NCBI GenBank assembly: GCA_903891095.1
Contig: CAITDI010000024.1
Span: 1 to 54,816 of the forward strand
From: an uncultured bacterium
GTDB taxonomy: Bacteria; Planctomycetota; Phycisphaerae; Phycisphaerales; SM1A02
Length of the DNA: 54,816 nt
Direction of reading: 5' to 3'
Every line of letters begins with the position of its first letter. Within the stretch, counting starts at the first letter, position 1. Under the pieces are notes generated by a model. The model had not been told where the DNA came from. It did no database searches and worked only from the letters and a program-made list of their open reading frames with translations. Shown here in pieces: positions 16,843 through 24,324 of the stretch. The position numbers and the translations under genes were made by a program.

Positions 16843-17574
16843 ATGAAATGCATGAACTGCGGATCCGATTTCGGCACGCCCTACTGCGGCCAGTGCGGCC
16901 AGGAAGCCGCATCGGGCAAGGTCACCGTCGCCGAGATGAAGCGCTCGTTGCTGCGCGCGTTCAGCCTCGAACGCGGATGGCTCCACACCGTGTTCGACCT
17001 CTGCGTGCGGCCGGGATCCATGCTGCGCGACTACCTCGGGGGCAAGCGCATCGTCTACATCGGTCCGGTCAAGTTCGCGCTGACCGCCGGCGCGGTCTAC
17101 CTGATCGCGATGGGCGCGATCCATGTGCCGTCGCCCGCAGGCGCGACCGCCGGCGAGGAACGGGTCCTCGAGCTGTGGAACGAGTTCTACCAGCGCTTTG
17201 GCCAGCCGCTCTTTCTGCTCGCGGCGCCGTTGATCGCGCTGGCGACCCGCGTGCTCTTTCCCGCGCGCGGCTATTCGTTCGCCGAGCATCTCTCGATCAA
17301 CCTGTACATCCTCGGCTTGCAGACGCTGGCGTTCACGCCGATCTTCGCGATGGCGTACTTCGGCTCGAACGCCTTCATGGTCGCGTACGCGCTGGGTGTG
17401 GCGATGATGCTCGCCTACTTCGCCTGGGTGATCCGGCAGGTGCTGGCCGAGCGCTGGTGGACGGCGATCCTCGGCGGGATGACCGCGGCCGTCGTGGCGA
17501 GCCTGGCCTACTTCGCGATCGTGCTGCCGTTTCTCGTGCTCTTTGCGCGGGTGAAGGGCGTGGCGCTCTTCTAG
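16843..17574 (+). CDS. DUF3667-like zinc-ribbon membrane protein
   Basis: The 243-residue product opens with a zinc ribbon (CMNCGSDFGTPYCGQCG, two CxxC pairs), then a short amphipathic region (FSLERGWLHTVFDLCVRPG) and an RDYLGGKR motif that is typical of DUF3667. Four to five hydrophobic helices follow (about residues 60-80, 115-140, 150-175, 180-205 and 210-235). The family's function is unknown. The start at 16843 gives the zinc ribbon at the N-terminus. A TATCTT box ends 11 nt before the ATG and no Shine-Dalgarno is seen. It is divergent from the Tat protein gene. Confidence 0.75.
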   Translation: MKCMNCGSDFGTPYCGQCGQEAASGKVTVAEMKRSLLRAFSLERGWLHTVFDLCVRPGSMLRDYLGGKRIVYIGPVKFALTAGAVYLIAMGAIHVPSPAGATAGEERVLELWNEFYQRFGQPLFLLAAPLIALATRVLFPARGYSFAEHLSINLYILGLQTLAFTPIFAMAYFGSNAFMVAYALGVAMMLAYFAWVIRQVLAERWWTAILGGMTAAVVASLAYFAIVLPFLVLFARVKGVALF

Positions 17575-17603
17575 CGGCAGGCGTGCGCGTTCAACCAAAG
17601 CCT

Positions 17604-17636
17604 CAACGACAACGCCGCAGGCGCGTGCCTGCGGCG
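17604..17636 (+). repeat. Hairpin repeat, copy 1
   Basis: CAACGACAACGCCGCAGGC followed by the inverted GCCTGCGGCG. The same sequence with two changes is found at 18440-18474. It follows the DUF3667 gene and may stop transcription, but no T run follows. Confidence 0.6.
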
Positions 17637-17773
17637 AGCTGTAGGACGCACGCAACGCGGCGGTTTAGCGGCGGGCCACGGAGCGGACCGTCCACTGCCA
17701 TCGCTTGTTCGGCCTCGCTCTCGCGTTGAAGCGAGCTGTCTCGCGCGCAGGCACTCGCCCGCGCAGGACCTGC

Positions 17774-18160
17774 TCAGCCCTTCATCGCGTTGATCATGTG
17801 GTCCATCGCGACGGCGTGCTCGTGCTGCGGGCTGAACAAGATGACCTCGGAGTCCTTGACCGCACGGACGCTGTGGCCGGGCGGCCAGTAGAAGAGGTCG
17901 TTCTCCTTGCAGATGTCGACCTTGCCATCGATGTACGTCACCACGAGTTCGCCGGAGATCATGTAGCCCCAGTGCGGCGCGTGGCAGGCGTCGGCCCTGA
18001 GGCCCTTGAGGAGCGGCGCGATGTCGGTTCCAGCGCCGAGGGAGAAGTACTCGCCTCCCATCTTGCCGAAACCGGTCGCGTCGCCGAAGTCGGTTGCGAC
18101 ACGCGCGACGGCGCCGGGAACGTTGATCTTGGCGGGAATCTGATCCTTGGGAATGCGCAT
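17774..18160 (-). CDS. Small cupin-domain protein
   Basis: The 128-residue product is a single cupin barrel. Blocks HAPHWGYMISGELVVTYIDG and the second motif PPGHSVRAVKDSEVILFSP follow the two conserved cupin motifs, with His residues at HAPHWG and PPGH as possible metal ligands. CAGGAG lies 6 nt before the ATG at 18160, which decides the start. No signal peptide is present, so it should be cytoplasmic. Substrate and activity cannot be told; such small cupins include enzymes and ligand-binding regulators. Confidence 0.75.
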   Translation of the reverse strand: MRIPKDQIPAKINVPGAVARVATDFGDATGFGKMGGEYFSLGAGTDIAPLLKGLRADACHAPHWGYMISGELVVTYIDGKVDICKENDLFYWPPGHSVRAVKDSEVILFSPQHEHAVAMDHMINAMKG

Positions 18161-18380
18161 GACAGGCTCCTGTTTCGGTTGCTCGAACAGTTTCAATCCG
18201 CTGCGGAGACCCAACAGTCATCCATGAGCGCCCCGCAGGCTCGAAAGGACGATGGAGAATGCAAGGCGGAATCTACTCTCGATGCTTCACTGAAGCCAGA
18301 AGTGAAGCATGAGTCTTTGATTTGGATCAACCATCAAGGACGCCGGAAGCAGCCTGTGCGCGCGCGGCCTCAACAACGGC

Positions 18381-18437
18381 CACGCCAACGCCCATGCCAA
18401 CGCCCACGCCAACGCCAACGCCCATGCCAACGCCACC
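18381..18437. repeat. Tandem CCAACGCCCATG-type repeat
   Basis: A run of 6/12-nt units (CCAACG and CCCATG or CCCACG) lies between the cupin gene and the tRNA gene. No coding capacity is indicated. The gap 18161-18481 otherwise holds only the hairpin at 18440-18474. Confidence 0.8.
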
Positions 18438-18439
18438 AC

Positions 18440-18474
18440 CAACGACAACGCCGCAGGCATGTGCCTGCGGCGTT
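18440..18474 (-). terminator. Probable tRNA terminator, hairpin repeat copy 2
   Basis: The stem AACGCCGCAGGCA with TGCCTGCGGCGTT (about 18447-18474) lies 8 nt after the 3' end of tRNA-Ala on the minus strand. It shares its sequence with the hairpin at 17604-17636. No T tract follows, so the terminator role is inferred. Confidence 0.5.
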
Positions 18475-18481
18475 GACTGAG

Positions 18482-18554
18482 TGGACCTGATCGGGCTCGA
18501 ACCGACGACCTCTTCCATGCCATGGAAGCGCTCTCCCAATTGAGCTACAGGCCC
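18482..18554 (-). tRNA. tRNA-Ala (anticodon GGC)
   Basis: The 73-nt minus-strand sequence folds as a cloverleaf: acceptor GGGCCTG/CAGGTCC, D arm GCTC/GAGC, anticodon stem CTTCC/GGAAG with loop ATGGCAT, T arm GTCGG-TTCGAGC-CCGAT. The loop centre gives anticodon GGC, reading GCC (Ala). The acceptor stem has the G3-U70 wobble pair that is the alanine identity element, and the discriminator base is A. CCA is not encoded. Confidence 0.95.
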
Positions 18555-18597
18555 AGCAAGTTGTCCCGCGCCGCGCTGTTCGAGCGGCGGGGTCGGA

Positions 18598-18626
18598 AGG
18601 GTAAGACAAACCCCGATCGTTCGCAA
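18598..18626 (-). promoter_or_regulatory. Promoter of tRNA-Ala
   Basis: On the minus strand TTGCGA (18626-18621) and TACCCT (18603-18598) are separated by exactly 17 bp. The -10 box ends 43 nt before the 5' end of the mature tRNA. This is the clearest sigma-70-type promoter in the window. Confidence 0.65.
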
Positions 18627-18721
18627 GCGGTTTGTCCGAGGTCGGCGGGCAATGCAATTCGCTCGCCCGCACAGAGCGACCTTTGATGGGTTGGGCCCAC
18701 ATGGCTCGCGTCAAGACCGCG

Positions 18722-19438
18722 TTATCGCGCGCGGCGGGTGGGTTTCGCGGCGCGTGATGCGCGCGTCGCGGTGGCACTCGCCCTCGGCGCATCCGCCGAG
18801 CGGTCGAGCTTGCCGCCGCGCCATTCGGTCGACAGCAGCGACCAGCACTCGTGGTCGCGCCAGGCGCCGTCGATCTCGAGGAGCCCGCGCAGCACGCCCT
18901 CGCGGGTGAAGCCCAGCGCGCGGACGAGCGCGATCGAGCGGCGGTTGGCGGGCAGGATGTTCGCGGCCACGCGATGGAGCGCGCGTTCCTCGAACGCGTG
19001 GTCGATGAGCGCGGCGACCGCGTCGCGCATGAGGCCGTGGCCCGTCTCGCCCGCGCCGAGCCAGTAGCCAGTGTGGCAGTCGAGGTTCGGCCACTGCGAG
19101 ATGCCGCCGAGCGAGACGACGCCGATGATGCGCCCGTCGTCGCGCGCGCAGGCGAGGAGCCGCAGTCGATGTCCGTCGTCGGCGTGCGGTCGGAGCATGC
19201 GCTTGAAGCGCGTCGCGAAGCCCGGCTCGCCTCCGCGCGCGGTGCGCGGCATCCACGGCGCGAGGTGCTCGCGCGACCGCGAGAGCATCGCGATGAACGC
19301 GTCGCCGTCGCCCTCGCGCGCAAAGCGCAGGACCGTGCGCGTGCCCACGCGCACGACGCCCTCGGCCGCGTCGCGCGCGGACGGCTTGGTCGAGAGCGGC
19401 GGGAGCTCATGCGGTGAAATGTCGGCCTGCGCGGTCAC
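18722..19438 (-). CDS. GNAT acetyltransferase of the RimJ/RimL type
   Basis: The 238-residue product covers a full GNAT domain: TRTVLRFAREGDGDAF at the start, then a beta-4 region (GRIIGVVSLGGI), WLGAGETGHGLMRDAVAALI (acetyl-CoA loop, here GETGHG) and IALVRALGFTREGVLRG. RimJ-like enzymes acetylate N-termini of proteins or small amines. A Ser/Ala/Arg-rich tail of ~25 residues follows. No ATG lies near the domain start. The GTG at 19438 is chosen because a TACGCT box ends exactly 6 nt upstream. That box overlaps the -10 box of the divergent hydrolase gene. Confidence 0.8.
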   Translation of the reverse strand: MTAQADISPHELPPLSTKPSARDAAEGVVRVGTRTVLRFAREGDGDAFIAMLSRSREHLAPWMPRTARGGEPGFATRFKRMLRPHADDGHRLRLLACARDDGRIIGVVSLGGISQWPNLDCHTGYWLGAGETGHGLMRDAVAALIDHAFEERALHRVAANILPANRRSIALVRALGFTREGVLRGLLEIDGAWRDHECWSLLSTEWRGGKLDRSADAPRASATATRASRAAKPTRRAR

Positions 19439-19444
19439 GGCGGG

Positions 19445-19454
19445 AGCGTACGCT
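19445..19454. promoter_or_regulatory. Palindromic shared -10 region for two divergent leaderless genes
   Basis: AGCGTACGCT is a perfect palindrome. Read on either strand it offers TACGCT ending exactly 6 nt before a start codon: GTG at 19438 (minus) and ATG at 19461 (plus). Neither gene has a Shine-Dalgarno sequence. Confidence 0.5.
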
Positions 19455-19460
19455 GCGCGG

Positions 19461-20687
19461 ATGCGCCATGCAGTCCGACTTGTTGCGTGTGTCGTTGCGT
19501 TGAACGCGTCGTCCGTGATCGCCGCGGAGGTCGTGCCGCCCGCGGAGCCTGCTGTCGCGCCGACGAGCGCGAAAGCCGCGCCCAATCCCGCGCCCAATCC
19601 CGCGCCCAACCCTTCCGCCGACGTCGCGCGCGAGGCCCGCGCGCGGCACACGCTGCGCGGGATGGTCTGCGCGATCGTGACCAAGGACGGCATCGCGTCG
19701 ATCGGCGCCGACGGCATGCGCCGCCGCGGTTCGCCCGATCCGATCACCGTCGACGACCGCATGCACCTCGGCTCGTGCACGAAGGCGTTCACCGCGACGC
19801 TCGCCGCGGTGCTCGTGGCCGACGGCACGATCAAGTGGGATTCGACGGTGGGCGAGGTGCTCGGCGGCGCCGGGGCTGGGGATGGGGCTGGCGCTGGGGG
19901 CAAGGGCGAACCACGCATCAACGACGCTTGGAAGCCCGTCACCCTCGAGGATCTCCTCCGTCACCGCGGCGGCGCGCCCGCCGATCCGCAGCCCGACGAG
20001 TGGCAGGCCGCGTTCGGCTGCAAGACCTCGCCGAGCGAATGCCGCGCCGTGTTCGTGCGCGGGATCATCGGCCGCGCCCCGCAGCAGGCGCGCGGCACGC
20101 ACGTCTACTCGAACCAGAGCTACGCGATCGCGGGGCGCATGCTCGAGGTCGCGGCGGGCAAGGACTACGAAGCCCTCCTCACCGAGCGCGTCCTCAAGCC
20201 GCTCGGCATCACCCACGCGGGATTCGGCCAGCCGTCGCGCATCGATCCGAACTCGCCCGTCGGCCACGATCCGCTCGGCATGCCGCTCGACATCGACAAC
20301 CCCGACGCGATCGCGCCCGCGGGCAAGCTGCACATGCCCGTCGGCGAATGGGCCAAGTTCATCGCGTTCGAGCTCGGCGCGACGCCGCCCAAGGAGCTCG
20401 AAGGCGCGGCCAAGCTCCTCGCCAAGATGCAGAAGCCCGGCGAAGAGCTCCCGCACGAGGCGCTCGGCTGGATGACCGCGAACCGCCAGTGGGGCGGCGC
20501 GGTGCTCTACCACTCCGGCTCGAACACCAAGTGGTACTGCTCCGCATGGGTCGCGCCTGAGAAGGGTTTCGCCGTGCTCGCCGCGGTCAACCAAGGCGGC
20601 GATCGCGCGCAGCGCGCGTGCGACGAGGCGTGCAGCGAGTTGATCAAGCGACACACGGCACCCGCGTCGCCGCCCGCGTCGAAGTAG
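19461..20687 (+). CDS. Secreted serine hydrolase of the beta-lactamase class C/S12 family
   Basis: The 408-residue product has a signal peptide (MRHAVRLVACVVALNASSVIA) and a short PNPA repeat linker. The active-site motifs of the family are present in order: SxxK as SCTK (HLGSCTKAFTATL, ~residues 109-112), YxN as YSN (VYSNQSYAIAGRML) and HxG as HSG (LYHSGSNTKWY). Such proteins are penicillin-binding-like peptidases, esterases or beta-lactamases acting outside the cytoplasm. The substrate is not deducible. A low-complexity Gly/Ala/Asp insert lies at ~140-150. The start follows a TACGCT box by 6 nt and is probably leaderless. Confidence 0.85.
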   Translation: MRHAVRLVACVVALNASSVIAAEVVPPAEPAVAPTSAKAAPNPAPNPAPNPSADVAREARARHTLRGMVCAIVTKDGIASIGADGMRRRGSPDPITVDDRMHLGSCTKAFTATLAAVLVADGTIKWDSTVGEVLGGAGAGDGAGAGGKGEPRINDAWKPVTLEDLLRHRGGAPADPQPDEWQAAFGCKTSPSECRAVFVRGIIGRAPQQARGTHVYSNQSYAIAGRMLEVAAGKDYEALLTERVLKPLGITHAGFGQPSRIDPNSPVGHDPLGMPLDIDNPDAIAPAGKLHMPVGEWAKFIAFELGATPPKELEGAAKLLAKMQKPGEELPHEALGWMTANRQWGGAVLYHSGSNTKWYCSAWVAPEKGFAVLAAVNQGGDRAQRACDEACSELIKRHTAPASPPASK

Positions 20688-20802
20688 CGATCGGTTGAAT
20701 TTCTCAGACTCCTCGCGAACGCGCGTCGGCGCGTGGTCGTAGTTCGCCCGCGCGTGTCGTCGATGCGCGCGAACCGAACTCGCACACTGAGGAGATCCTC
20801 CG

Positions 20803-21336
20803 ATGCACAGCGAAAACAACGAGAACCACCGCAGCCGCAAGCAGCGCCCGAGCATCCTTCGCAACGCGCGCTTCCTGCCGTCGCCCGAACTCGAGAGCAT
20901 GCTCGAGGCAGTGTTCGCCGACGCGACGCGGCCGCAATCGCCGTCGCCGTCGCCTGCGGTCGCCGCCGCCAGCATGCTGATCGACGTGATCGAGCGCAGC
21001 GACGGGATCATGGTCGTCGCCGATGTGCCTGGCTTTCGCAAGGACGAGATCTCGGTCGAGTTCGAATGCGACTCGCGCAGGCTCTCGATCGCCGCGAGCC
21101 ACATCGCCGACACCACGCCAAACGCGGAAACTTGCTGCAGCACCGACGCCGCCACTCCGGCGCCGCGCCCGCTCACGGTCATCCGCGAGCGCACGACCAC
21201 GAGCGTCCGCCGCGTGCTCTCGATGCCCGCGCGCGTCGCTGGCGACGGGATCAGCGCCGAGCTTTGCGACGGCGTGCTGACCGTAATCCTCCCGTATGCC
21301 GCCCTCGACTCGCCGCGTAGGATCGATGTGAACTGA
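20803..21336 (+). CDS. Hsp20/alpha-crystallin small heat-shock protein
   Basis: The 177-residue product has an alpha-crystallin domain starting at ~residue 63 (LIDVIERSDGIMVVADVPGF, then RKDEISVEFECDSRRLSI) and ending with GDGISAELCDGVLTVILPYA. This matches the family pattern of A-x-x-x-n-GVL in its beta-9 strand. It acts as an ATP-independent holdase in the cytoplasm. The N-terminal arm (1-60) is rich in Arg, Pro and Ser, and the loop between strands carries an extra ~25 residues with a CC pair. AGGAGA lies about 9 nt upstream of the ATG. A strong terminator follows. No CIRCE element is seen. Confidence 0.9.
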   Translation: MHSENNENHRSRKQRPSILRNARFLPSPELESMLEAVFADATRPQSPSPSPAVAAASMLIDVIERSDGIMVVADVPGFRKDEISVEFECDSRRLSIAASHIADTTPNAETCCSTDAATPAPRPLTVIRERTTTSVRRVLSMPARVAGDGISAELCDGVLTVILPYAALDSPRRIDVN

Positions 21337-21423
21337 TGCCGCACGCGTGACGCGCATCAGCATGATCGACCTCCTGCGACCGAGGGAGATGGGTACCTCG
21401 CGCACCAGGTTCCCGTGAAGGGC

Positions 21424-21458
21424 CCACCGCCGCCGCACCCGGCGGCGGTGGTGTTTTT
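21424..21458 (+). terminator. Rho-independent terminator
   Basis: An 11-bp stem CCACCGCCGCC (21424-21434) with GGCGGCGGTGG (21441-21451) is followed by GTTTTTG. It ends the hsp20 transcript. Confidence 0.85.
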
Positions 21459-21475
21459 GCGACGGATCCGCGCGG

Positions 21476-21557
21476 GTGTGCACCAACACCGCCGTGAGTG
21501 TTCACCAACACCGCCGTGAGTGTTCACCAACACCGCCGTGGCATTTCACCAACACCA
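21476..21557. repeat. Tandem 22-nt repeats, 3.7 copies
   Basis: GTGTTCACCAACACCGCCGTGA is repeated at 21476, 21498, 21520 and, truncated, 21542. The units abut without spacers. They lie between the hsp20 terminator and the end of the convergent pgeF gene. Confidence 0.9.
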
Positions 21558-21566
21558 ACCTCGCCA

Positions 21567-21597
21567 CCAGAGGGAGCAGCCGCAGCTGCGACCGCTC
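21567..21597 (-). repeat. Dispersed 31-nt repeat, copy 1
   Basis: The reverse complement of this segment matches 28945-28975 at 30 of 31 positions (core GCGGTCGCAGCTGCGGCTGC). It reaches into the stop codon of pgeF. Confidence 0.8.
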
Positions 21598-22435
21598 AAG
21601 CACGCGGCGCGATGATCGCCGCGAGCCTGCCGCTGCACGCGCCATCTCGGCGGTAGCTGTGAAAGCGCCGCGCATCCGCATACGTGCACGGCGGATCGGC
21701 GTCGATGTTCGCGCGCGCGACGCCGCAGCGGGCGAGCTGCAGCGCGACGGCCGCGACGAGATCCGCGTGGTGCTTCGGCCCATGCACGCCAGGCGCGACG
21801 ACGCACTCGGCGAGATCCGCCGCGGCGAGCGCGTCGGCGACCTCGGGCCCGATCTCGAAGTTCGCCGCGCGGATGCACGGGCCGACGGCCGCGATGCAAC
21901 TTCGGATATCAGCGCCCGCCGCGTGCAGCGCCGCGATCGCCGCAGGCGCGATGCCCGCGACCACGCCGCGCCAGCCCGCGTGCACGGCGGCGACCGCGCC
22001 CGACTTCGGACACGCGATGAGGATCGGCACGCAGTCGGCCACGCGAATGAGGATCGCCCCGCCGCCGCGCATGCTCGTGATCGCGTCGGCCGCGGGCCGC
22101 GCACGCAGCGCGTCGGCCGACGCGACCACCGAGCAGCCGTGGACCTGGCTCACGTCGGCCACGCGTTCGTCGCGCGCGAGTCCTGCGGCAAGCGCGAATC
22201 GCGCGTGGTTCTCGCGGATCGCGTCGTCGTGGTCGCGCGGCTCGCCGTCAGCGATGCGCGCGTTCGCCTGCACGCTCTGCAGGTTGAGCGAATCGAACGG
22301 CGCCGCGCTCACGCCGCCGAGCCGCGTCGAGAACGCATGCGCGAATCCCGCCGCGTCGAGCAGCGTGCTGCGCAGGACGACGGCATCGGATCGGTTGGCG
22401 CTGGTGGTTTCGACGAGCATGGTTCGCGCGGGCAC
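21596..22435 (-). CDS. pgeF: PgeF/YfiH family peptidoglycan editing factor (polyphenol oxidase/purine nucleoside phosphorylase fold)
   Basis: The 279-residue product has all marks of the family: FSTRLGGVS, VSQVHGCSV, RVADCVPILIACP, VAAVHAGWRGVVAGI, GPCIRAANFEIG and FHSYRRDG. The Cys and two His residues (ADC, VHAGWRG, QVHG) form the zinc/copper site. Homologues edit peptidoglycan precursors or act as multi-substrate purine nucleoside enzymes. GTG at 22435 lies only 6 nt after the stop of the upstream gene, which suggests coupling; ATG at 22420 is an alternative start. It is the last gene of an operon with a redoxin lipoprotein and a cytochrome c protein. Confidence 0.88.
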   Translation of the reverse strand: MPARTMLVETTSANRSDAVVLRSTLLDAAGFAHAFSTRLGGVSAAPFDSLNLQSVQANARIADGEPRDHDDAIRENHARFALAAGLARDERVADVSQVHGCSVVASADALRARPAADAITSMRGGGAILIRVADCVPILIACPKSGAVAAVHAGWRGVVAGIAPAAIAALHAAGADIRSCIAAVGPCIRAANFEIGPEVADALAAADLAECVVAPGVHGPKHHADLVAAVALQLARCGVARANIDADPPCTYADARRFHSYRRDGACSGRLAAIIAPRA

Positions 22436-22441
22436 GGCGCT

Positions 22442-23689
22442 CTATCGGCTGTTCGCGGCTTCGGCGTAGAGGACGACGACCATCGCGTCCTCGCCGAGCG
22501 GCGGAAGTCCGCCCTCGACATCCTGCGGCGGGCGCGACGGCTGCTGCGGATTGTCGGCGGTGTTGTCGAAGCCGAGCCGCGCGACGATCGTCGAGCCCGC
22601 GGTCACGCGTTGCGCGCGCGTAAAGACCCACGGCTCCGCGAACGCCATGCGGTAGTCGGGCACCGTGAGCAAGCGCGTGGGCGCTGCGTTGCCGGCCGCG
22701 CGCGCGTCGTTCCGCACGTCGTTCCGCACATCGTTCCGCACATCGATCTCCGCGCTGCGCAGGAACGCGCCGCCCTTGACGATCACCGCGACCACGTCGA
22801 TGTCCGCGCGCGCGGCGTGCGTGAACTCGATGGTCGAGCAGGTGTCCGCGCGCAGCAGCAGCGATTTTGCGGGGATCGCGAGCGCGCGCACGGGCCGCGT
22901 GTCGTCGGCACCGGCGGGGATCCACGCGACGCGCGGCAGCACGCGCGCGGCGCGGCCGATGGGTTCGCCGATCGTCTCGATCGCGATGTCGCCCGCGGGG
23001 ACCTCGAAGCAGAATCCAGGCGGCAGCTCGAAGCTCGGGCGCACGATGCTCAGTGCACCCAGCGCGCCGCTCGGAACGAGGCCGACGTTCCCCATCGCCT
23101 CGAAGCCGCCGTCGTCGCCCGCGTCCAGCACGCGCATCGTCCCGCGCGGATCCGCCGCGAGAAACATCATGCGGATCGGCAGCTGCGCGCGCGCGCCGGG
23201 GTCGGCCACGCGCACGCCGCGCACGCGCGCGGCCGACGGATTCGGCGCGAGGAATGTCCGCACGCGCGCGCCGCCCGATGCGGGCATCGTCCACGCGCGC
23301 GCGGGCGCGATCGCGTCGTGCGCAGGCGCGGCGCGACCATCGGTGCTCGGCTTGATCGCATCAAACGCATCCGTCGCGCCCGCAGCGAGCGCCGCGAGCA
23401 GCGTCGCGCGATCCTCGCTCGAAAGCCGCCGATCCGCGACGAGACCGTCCGCGCTCGGCAGCGCGATCGAAGGCGGCATCGTTCCGTCCTCGACGAGCAT
23501 CGACGCGAGCCGGCGGTTGCGCACGATGCGCTCGGCGGAATCAAGCACGAGCGGCGCGGAGCCGTTCGTCCCGTGACACGGCAGGCAGCTGCGCGTGAAC
23601 ACGCGCGCCGCCGCGTCGCCGCCGCCGTCAGCGCGTGCGACGCACGCACTGACCGTCACCGCGAGGATGGCAGCGGCTCGGTGCAACAT
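22442..23689 (-). CDS. Secreted cytochrome c-type protein with a monooxygenase-like C-terminal region
   Basis: The 415-residue product starts with a signal peptide (MLHRAAAILAVTVSACVARA). A single haem c site, CLPCH, lies near residue 34-38, and Met in DGTMPPS may be the second ligand, as in cytochromes of planctomycete secreted oxidoreductases. The rest is arranged as in copper type II ascorbate-dependent monooxygenase-like proteins, but I see no His-rich copper motif. A tandem DVRN repeat (four 12-nt units) interrupts the C-terminal part. An in-frame ATG at 23707 overlaps the upstream gene; the ATG at 23689 gives the better signal peptide. It should work in the periplasm with the redoxin encoded just upstream. 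Confidence 0.65.
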   Translation of the reverse strand: MLHRAAAILAVTVSACVARADGGGDAAARVFTRSCLPCHGTNGSAPLVLDSAERIVRNRRLASMLVEDGTMPPSIALPSADGLVADRRLSSEDRATLLAALAAGATDAFDAIKPSTDGRAAPAHDAIAPARAWTMPASGGARVRTFLAPNPSAARVRGVRVADPGARAQLPIRMMFLAADPRGTMRVLDAGDDGGFEAMGNVGLVPSGALGALSIVRPSFELPPGFCFEVPAGDIAIETIGEPIGRAARVLPRVAWIPAGADDTRPVRALAIPAKSLLLRADTCSTIEFTHAARADIDVVAVIVKGGAFLRSAEIDVRNDVRNDVRNDARAAGNAAPTRLLTVPDYRMAFAEPWVFTRAQRVTAGSTIVARLGFDNTADNPQQPSRPPQDVEGGLPPLGEDAMVVVLYAEAANSR

Positions 23690-23691
23690 CG

Positions 23692-24282
23692 CTACTCGAT
23701 AAAGCATCCCACGGCCTTCGGCTGCGGCGACGCGATCGCGCGTCCCTCGCTCGCCGCGCGCATCGCGTCGAGCAGGTCGTTCGAGGTCGCGCCCGCGCGG
23801 CGTCGGCCGATCGCGGCGTAGAGGTCGTTCACGCGGCCGAGGTAGAGCCGCTCGAATCCGCCGCGGCCGTCAAGCCGCAGCAGCGCGGCCTCGGGCGTCA
23901 CGGTCGCGCCCACGCGGCGCGTGAGTTCCTTCGATCGGTCGGCGAGCACCGCGATGTGTCCCTCGAGCCCAAAGTCGCGCGCGTGCGCGGCCAGCGCGTC
24001 GTCGGTCGGCCAGCTCGCGGGATGCACGGCGTAGAACGCGATTCCGCGCGCCTTCGCCTCGTCCGCGATCGCGACGATCTCGGGCATCATCGCGTTCGCG
24101 ATCGGGCATTCGTGCGAGATGAACACCAGCGCGACCAGGCTCCCGCGCGCGCCGTCGAGCGGATGCGCGTCGGCTTTGGCGGCCGGCTCGTTCACGGCGT
24201 GCAGGCTCAGCGGCGCCGAAGCACAGCCGCACGCAGCAAGCGTGACCAGCAGAATGAACGCGTGCAGCATCGATCCGCGCAT
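23692..24282 (-). CDS. Redoxin/thioredoxin-like lipoprotein
   Basis: The 196-residue product has a lipoprotein signal (LLVTLAACGCAS, lipobox LAAC) and a thioredoxin-fold domain of the AhpC/TSA-redoxin type: LVALVFISHECPIANAMMPE, where the single Cys of ECP takes the place of the peroxidatic or resolving Cys, and later AVHPASWPT, VLADRSKELTRRVGATVTPEAALL. Such ECPIA-type redoxins commonly stand next to secreted cytochrome c/monooxygenase genes in planctomycetes. Its gene ends 2 nt before the cytochrome start. A TACCAT box ends 8 nt before the ATG and no Shine-Dalgarno is visible, so this is likely the operon's promoter. Confidence 0.75.
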   Translation of the reverse strand: MRGSMLHAFILLVTLAACGCASAPLSLHAVNEPAAKADAHPLDGARGSLVALVFISHECPIANAMMPEIVAIADEAKARGIAFYAVHPASWPTDDALAAHARDFGLEGHIAVLADRSKELTRRVGATVTPEAALLRLDGRGGFERLYLGRVNDLYAAIGRRRAGATSNDLLDAMRAASEGRAIASPQPKAVGCFIE

Positions 24283-24324
24283 GGCGCGCGATGGTACGGA
24301 GTCATCGGCGGTTGCGCGCTTGGC

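Noticed and set aside
18161-18481. Small ORFs around the CCAACG repeats
   Set aside because: Products are simple-sequence and have no ribosome-binding site.
21476-21557. 22-nt repeats as a short CRISPR array
   Set aside because: Units abut directly without spacers and no cas gene is near.
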